DNA from: Zhongshania sp. R06B22
Lineage (GTDB): Bacteria; Pseudomonadota; Gammaproteobacteria; Pseudomonadales; Spongiibacteraceae
NCBI RefSeq assembly: GCF_040892595.1
Contig: NZ_JBFRYB010000001.1
Span: forward strand, 1,674,001-1,738,000
DNA length: 64,000 nt
Reading direction: 5' to 3'
The notes below the pieces were generated by a model that had not been told where the DNA came from, made no database searches, and was given only the letters and a program-made list of their open reading frames with translations. Shown here piece after piece: positions 62,613 to 64,000 of the stretch. Numbering within the stretch: the stretch's first letter is position 1; every line of letters starts with the position of its first letter. The translations under genes were made by a program, and so were the position numbers.

Positions 62613-63611
62613 ATGGCTGATCTAATTATAGCCGATAAGGCATCAAAATCAGTACAAGAGCTCGCGTCTCGTGTTGCTAAGACTGATGCGACCGTATTGA
62701 TAAGTGGTCCGAGTGGCGCTGGTAAAGAAGTTTATGCACGTTTTATTCACAGTCAGTCTCGGCGTTCCGAAGCGCCATTTATTGCTTTGAATTGCGCAGC
62801 GATTCCAGAAAACATGCTTGAAGCCATGCTGTTCGGTTATGAAAAAGGTGCGTTTACCGGGGCGATCAGTAGCCATACAGGGAAGTTCGAGCAGGCTCAG
62901 GGAGGAACTTTATTACTTGACGAAATTTCAGAGATGGACCTCGGCTTGCAAAGCAAGCTTTTGCGGGTATTGCAGGAGCGTGAGCTAGAGCGTTTAGGTA
63001 GCAGGAAAACGCTGAAACTTGATGTCCGGGTTATTGCAACGAGCAACCAGGATGTTCGCGCGGCAGTTCGCGAAGGTGAATTTCGTGAGGATTTGTTTTA
63101 TCGCCTAAATGTTTTCCCCTTGTTCGTCCCCAGTCTTGCTGAGCGTCGTGGCGATATTTTGCCTCTTGCATATCACTTTTTGGGTCGCGATAGCAGTGTC
63201 CGTGATCCCTCTGTCATGTTGAATGAGGAGGTGATTCATAAATTATTGGCCTATGCATGGCCTGGCAATGTTCGCGAACTGGATAACGTGATTCAGCGCG
63301 CTTTGATTTTGAGACAGGAAGACGTCATCACTGAGCGAGATATTCAATTTGAAACTGGATTGAGATTTGTCAGTGATTTTGACGAGCACTTTGATCGTGC
63401 TGCTGCCGAGAATACGGTTGGAGAGGTGCAGTCTAGTGATAATGGCGGTGTACTGGGTGGATACATGCGGGATCAGGAGCGCCGCGTTATAACGGACGCC
63501 CTGCAAATGGGGCGATCTAAAAAAGAGGCAGCTGAAATCCTCGGTATTAGCCCGCGGACTTTGCGCTACAAGCTCGCACGCTTGCGTGAACAACGTTATA
63601 TCGCCGGTTAA
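62613..63611 (+). CDS. fleR: sigma54-dependent activator without a receiver domain (FleR-like)
   Basis: 332 residues from the ATG at 62613, where GGAGG lies eight bases upstream (the frame is open to 62562 but overlaps the small ORF). The AAA+ domain begins at residue 3. It has Walker A GPSGAGKE (32-39), GAFTGA (79-84) and Walker [12 protein letters not shown]. The C-terminal HTH is [26 protein letters not shown]. FleR/FlrC proteins normally carry a receiver domain of about 120 residues phosphorylated by FleS/FlrB; here it is missing. The place before fliE supports the FleR role. Confidence 0.9.
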   Translation: MADLIIADKASKSVQELASRVAKTDATVLISGPSGAGKEVYARFIHSQSRRSEAPFIALNCAAIPENMLEAMLFGYEKGAFTGAISSHTGKFEQAQGGTLLLDEISEMDLGLQSKLLRVLQERELERLGSRKTLKLDVRVIATSNQDVRAAVREGEFREDLFYRLNVFPLFVPSLAERRGDILPLAYHFLGRDSSVRDPSVMLNEEVIHKLLAYAWPGNVRELDNVIQRALILRQEDVITERDIQFETGLRFVSDFDEHFDRAAAENTVGEVQSSDNGGVLGGYMRDQERRVITDALQMGRSKKEAAEILGISPRTLRYKLARLREQRYIAG

Positions 63612-63622
63612 GGAGTAGAGAC

Positions 63623-63970
63623 ATGTCAGATATGCGCGTAGACCAAATTCTCACTCAGATTCGCTCACTCCGCGACCAAACTGCGGTCTCTGGGCCCGAA
63701 GGCGGCACAAATAGCCTGGGCGCTATAAATGTGGGTGGCACGCCGAAAGTCGATTTTGGCTCGGTACTTAAGCAGTCCATTGACTCCGTAAATGATATGC
63801 AGAAAAGCGCTGGTACATTGCGTAACGCCTTCGAGCGCGGAGACCCAGATGTGAGCTTGACCGAGGTGATGGTTAGCTCGGAGAAGTCTTCGGTTAGTTT
63901 TAAAGCCATGGTAGAAGTGCGCAATAAATTTGTAGAGGCTTATCAAGAAGTGATGAGGATGTCGATGTAA
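63623..63970 (+). CDS. fliE: flagellar MS ring-rod junction protein FliE
   Basis: 115 residues. The C-terminal half, VDFGSVLKQSIDSVNDMQKSAGTLRNAFERGDPDVSLTEVMVSSEKSSVSFKAMVEVRNKFVEAYQEVMRMSM, is the FliE signature. It links the MS ring to the rod. AAGGAG precedes the ATG. The gene follows fleR by 11 bases. Confidence 0.96.
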   Translation: MSDMRVDQILTQIRSLRDQTAVSGPEGGTNSLGAINVGGTPKVDFGSVLKQSIDSVNDMQKSAGTLRNAFERGDPDVSLTEVMVSSEKSSVSFKAMVEVRNKFVEAYQEVMRMSM

Positions 63971-64000
63971 TGGCAGGTATCAGCGTAATCGTGACGGTGG
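63970..64000 (+). CDS. fliF: start of the next flagellar gene, probably fliF (partial)
   Basis: An ATG at 63970 overlaps the fliE stop by one base (TAATG) and reads MAGISVIVTV to the window edge. The gene after fliE is fliF (MS-ring protein) in almost all clusters, so this is a call from context. Ten residues cannot confirm it. Confidence 0.4.
   Translation, partial: MAGISVIVTV

Overview
ORGANISM. The window reads as a chromosome segment of a free-living, polarly flagellated gammaproteobacterium. The flagellar gene order (flgNMA divergent from flgB-L, then fliC-flaG-fliD-fliS-fliT-fleQ-fleR-fliE), the sigma54 promoters, the zwf-pgl-edd/eda Entner-Doudoroff set and the RpoE/ChrR pair are Pseudomonas/Cellvibrionales-like. 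A TonB receptor, a P450, an epoxide hydrolase and other hydrolases suggest a marine or hydrocarbon/lipid-using relative (for example Spongiibacteraceae), but this is inference from gene content. I saw no tRNA, rRNA, IS element, prophage or CRISPR array. LAYOUT. 1-3.5 kb: the tail of an unknown gene, a small lipoprotein and a minus-strand methionine salvage operon mtnA-mtnB-mtnD-mtnC. 3.8-8.8 kb: a DUF2489-like protein, a TetR regulator, a LemA/GIDE membrane pair (the GIDE protein carries an EF-hand), a cytochrome P450 and a CysK-like enzyme. 9.0-10.7 kb: DoxX-like membrane protein, ECF sigma factor and ChrR-type zinc/cupin anti-sigma, closed by a perfect 19-bp hairpin terminator shared with a convergent TonB-dependent receptor (10.8-13.3 kb). 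14.4-29.6 kb: a chemotaxis cluster with cheY, cheA, cheW, a STAS protein, a CheZ-like helical protein, cheD, an HDOD protein, a second cheY followed by a CheC/CheX-like protein, cheR, a soluble four-PAS receptor and cheB. It is bracketed by an Hpt plus REC-GGDEF pair on one side and a ComFB-like protein on the other. 29.8-32.8 kb: ArfB and two alpha/beta hydrolases. 33.2-34.4 kb: an exported low-complexity protein built from PGLDALP repeats and two homologous helical modules. 34.8-37.8 kb: a HlyD/ATPase/permease exporter. 37.9-42.5 kb: eda convergent with zwf-pgl-edd. 42.7 kb: a GNAT. 43.4-64 kb: the flagellar cluster, which runs off the right edge at fliF. HOW IT WORKS TOGETHER. The che and flagellar genes together describe one motility system. 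CheA/CheW and the cytosolic receptor control two CheY proteins, CheR/CheB/CheD provide adaptation, and two unusual proteins carry phosphatase-like motifs although no canonical CheZ is present. Promoter motifs fit a sigma54/sigma28 hierarchy: strong sigma54 sites before flgA, flgB and the small ORF/fleR unit, and a near-consensus sigma28 site before flgMN. MOST UNUSUAL. Both flagellar sigma54 activators lack a receiver or FleQ N-terminal domain. Where fleS should be there is only an unrecognised 58-codon ORF, directly behind a sigma54 promoter and one base before fleR. Other points for a second look are the PGLDALP repeat protein, the two putative CheY-P phosphatases and the c-di-GMP genes flanking the chemotaxis cluster.
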